Positions 62,377 to 64,000 of a stretch of 64,000 nucleotides of DNA are shown one piece after another (position 1 is the stretch's first letter; the number at the start of each line of letters is the position of its first letter). Source of the stretch: Falsiroseomonas stagni DSM 19981 (GTDB lineage: Bacteria; Pseudomonadota; Alphaproteobacteria; Acetobacterales; Acetobacteraceae). A program made the position numbers and the translations under genes. The stretch is from positions 372,001 to 436,000 of the forward strand of contig NZ_FOSQ01000002.1 of NCBI RefSeq assembly GCF_900114315.1. Reading direction: 5' to 3'. A model generated the notes under the pieces. That model did not search any database, had not been told where the DNA came from, and was given only the letters and a program-made list of their open reading frames with translations.

Positions 62377-64000
62377 ATGATCGAAGCCCTGCTCTCCGCC
62401 CTCGTGCAACTCTCGAGTCCCGACCGGCTCGCCTACATGGCGCTGGGCGTGGCCATCGGCTACGCGATCGGCGTGCTGCCCGCGCTCGGCGGGCTTGCGG
62501 GCCTCTCTCTCGTGCTGCCCTTCATCTATGGGCTCGACCAGGTCGCGGCGCTCGCGATGCTGACGGGGCTCGTCGCGGTGGCGGCGACGGCGGATACCTA
62601 CAGTTCCATCCTGATGGGCATCCCCGGCTCCTCCGCCAGCCAGGCGACGATCCTCGATGGCTTCCCGATGGCGAGGCGCGGGGAGGCCGCGCGCGCGCTC
62701 TCCGCCTCCTTCATCGCCTCCATGATCGGCGGGCTGGTCGGCGCCATCATCCTGAGCTGTGCGGTGCTGGTGGCGCGGCCTCTGATTCTCGCGCTGGGCA
62801 CGGCGGAGTTGTTCATGCTGGCCGTGCTCGGCCTGTCCATGGTGGGCGTGCTGGCGGGCCGCAGCTTCGGCAAGGGGCTCGTCGCCTGCGGCCTCGGCCT
62901 GGCCCTCGGCACCATCGGATCGGCACCCGCCACGGCGGAATATCGCCTCGATTTCGGCACGCTCTACCTCAGTGACGGCCTGCCGCTGCCGGTCCTGGTG
63001 CTGGCGATCTTCGCGCTGCCGGAGATCGTGGACCTGGCGCGCGGCGGCGGCACCATCTCCAAGACCGCGGAGCTCGGCAAGGGCTGGATCGCGGGGCTGC
63101 GCGACATCGCGCGGCACTGGTGGCTGCTGCTGCGCACCTCCACCATCGGCAGCCTGCTCGGTGCGATCCCGGGCCTGGGCGGCAGCGTGACGGACTGGAT
63201 CGTCTATGGCCACGCCGTGCAGACGGAGAAGAACGGCCAGTTCGGCAAGGGCGATGTCCGCGGCGTCATCGCGGTGGAGGCATCGAACAACGCCCGCGAA
63301 GGCGGCGCCCTGGTGCCGACGCTGTTCTTCGGCATCCCCTCCTCCGGCTCCATGGCCGTCTTCCTCGGCGGCATGACGCTCATCGGGATCGAGGCCGGGC
63401 CGCAACTCGTCGGCGAACGCCTCGACCTCACCTATGCGATCATCTGGTCGCTGGCCATCGCGAATGTCATGGGCACGGCGCTGTGCTTCGTGACATCGCC
63501 GCTGATCGCCAGGCTGACCACGATCCGCTTCGGGCTGATCGCGCCCTTCATGGTGATGATCGTCTGCTTCGGCGCCTTCAACACCAGCCGGGACGCCGCG
63601 GACCTCTATCTGCTGCTAGCCGTCGGCGTGCTCGGCCTGTTCATGCGCCGCTTCGGCTGGCCGCGGCCACCCTTCGTGGTGGGCTTCGTCCTCGCGCAGC
63701 CGATGGAGACCTACCTGTACCAGGCCGTGCAATTCTATGGCTGGGGCTTCGTCGAACGGCCGGGCGTTCTCATCATCGCCGCCATGATCGCGGTCTTCGT
63801 CTTCGTCGGCGCCCGCCAGCGCCGCCTGGCCGATACGGATGACGAAAGCGAGAAGCGCGGCCAGGCGCGACCGCAGGCGATCTTCGCCCTTGTCCCGGTG
63901 GTGATCTTCGCCGCCGTGCTGCTGGACGCCACGAAGCACAGCTTCCTCGGCGCCGTCTTCCCCGCCATGGTCGCCGGCGCGATGCTGGTCATCAGCATCC
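62377..64000 (+). CDS. tctA: Tripartite tricarboxylate transporter permease TctA, fused to a TctB-like domain, 3' truncated by window edge
   Basis: Large inner-membrane subunit, with 541 codons visible and no stop. The N-terminal part reads ALGVAIGYAIGVLPALGGLAG and later TYSSILMGIPGSSASQATILDGFPMARRG, the hallmark TctA loops. The second pseudo-repeat is SLLGAIPGLGGSVTDWIVYG and FFGIPSSGSMAVFLGGM. The core ends near FVLAQPMETYLYQAVQFYGWGF at about codon 460. After a charged linker (RQRRLADTDDESEKRG) the frame continues with PQAIFALVPVVIFAAVLLDATKHSF, a TctB-like TM segment. The gene may thus fuse TctA and TctB. No separate TctB gene lies between receptor and permease. Confidence 0.9.
   Translation, partial: MIEALLSALVQLSSPDRLAYMALGVAIGYAIGVLPALGGLAGLSLVLPFIYGLDQVAALAMLTGLVAVAATADTYSSILMGIPGSSASQATILDGFPMARRGEAARALSASFIASMIGGLVGAIILSCAVLVARPLILALGTAELFMLAVLGLSMVGVLAGRSFGKGLVACGLGLALGTIGSAPATAEYRLDFGTLYLSDGLPLPVLVLAIFALPEIVDLARGGGTISKTAELGKGWIAGLRDIARHWWLLLRTSTIGSLLGAIPGLGGSVTDWIVYGHAVQTEKNGQFGKGDVRGVIAVEASNNAREGGALVPTLFFGIPSSGSMAVFLGGMTLIGIEAGPQLVGERLDLTYAIIWSLAIANVMGTALCFVTSPLIARLTTIRFGLIAPFMVMIVCFGAFNTSRDAADLYLLLAVGVLGLFMRRFGWPRPPFVVGFVLAQPMETYLYQAVQFYGWGFVERPGVLIIAAMIAVFVFVGARQRRLADTDDESEKRGQARPQAIFALVPVVIFAAVLLDATKHSFLGAVFPAMVAGAMLVISI

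Overview
The window is very GC-rich, densely packed bacterial chromosomal DNA. Gene content and protein style point to an alphaproteobacterium of the Acetobacteraceae, probably Roseomonas-like. This is an inference from the many Bug/TctC receptors, the high GC content and the catabolic gene families; there is no rRNA marker. I saw no rRNA, tRNA, CRISPR array, insertion sequence or prophage. About 54 protein genes cover almost all of the sequence. Many are joined by 4-base (ATGA or GTGA) or TGATG overlaps, so most operons can be read directly.

Layout, 1-32 kb. The 3' end of pyrE is followed by a small ParD/ParE-like toxin-antitoxin pair. The toxin runs into a peptide-type ABC importer (binding protein, VOC protein, two permeases) that has no ATPase genes beside it. 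Next come a 14-TM drug exporter (minus strand), an orphan Bug receptor, and a minus-strand operon of a Mo-bis-MGD reductase and two PhoX-like proteins, the first of which has lost the metal-site Cys. Then come a class III aminotransferase, an FkbM methyltransferase, two hotdog thioesterases behind a Bug receptor, and a histidine-phosphatase-like protein. A sulfonate-type ABC operon with an LLM flavin monooxygenase (23041 down to 19092) lies divergent to a copper amine oxidase. ilvE, a receiver-histidine kinase with a degenerate ATPase domain, a HerA/DUF87-like ATPase, a gamma-glutamyltransferase homologue and a 2-hydroxyacid dehydrogenase complete this half.

Layout, 32-64 kb. This is a nutrient-scavenging island. 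It holds a peptide ABC operon with a fused permease-ATPase and a creatininase-family enzyme (38438 to 32335), and a polyamine-type ABC operon headed by a class IV aminotransferase (43583 to 38536). A plus-strand amidase-Bug-SMP30-Bug operon follows, then a DEAD-box helicase with a repetitive tail. A tightly coupled operon of CoA transferase, CitE-like lyase, small protein, AtzE-like amidase and Bug receptor (54666 to 49977) lies divergent to a PuuE-type deacetylase. Next are a Bug receptor divergent to an isochorismatase-fold amidase coupled to a GntR/HutC regulator, an OxyR-like LysR regulator, a Bug-class II aldolase operon, and a TctC-TctA system whose TctA runs into TctB-like sequence at the window edge.

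The most interesting signal is a palindrome, TTGTCCGGACAA or a near match. It occurs four times, always just upstream of a transport or catabolic operon: 38464, 43595, 54690 and 56720. Three of the four lie in divergent intergenic regions. The only HutC-type GntR regulator in the window is encoded beside the perfect copy. This suggests one local regulator controlling two ABC importers, several Bug receptors, two amidases, a CoA transferase/lyase pathway and an isochorismatase-type amidase, that is, an uptake and degradation system for an unidentified nitrogen-containing carboxylate or amide. Short intergenic hairpins recur in convergent gaps and probably act as terminators.
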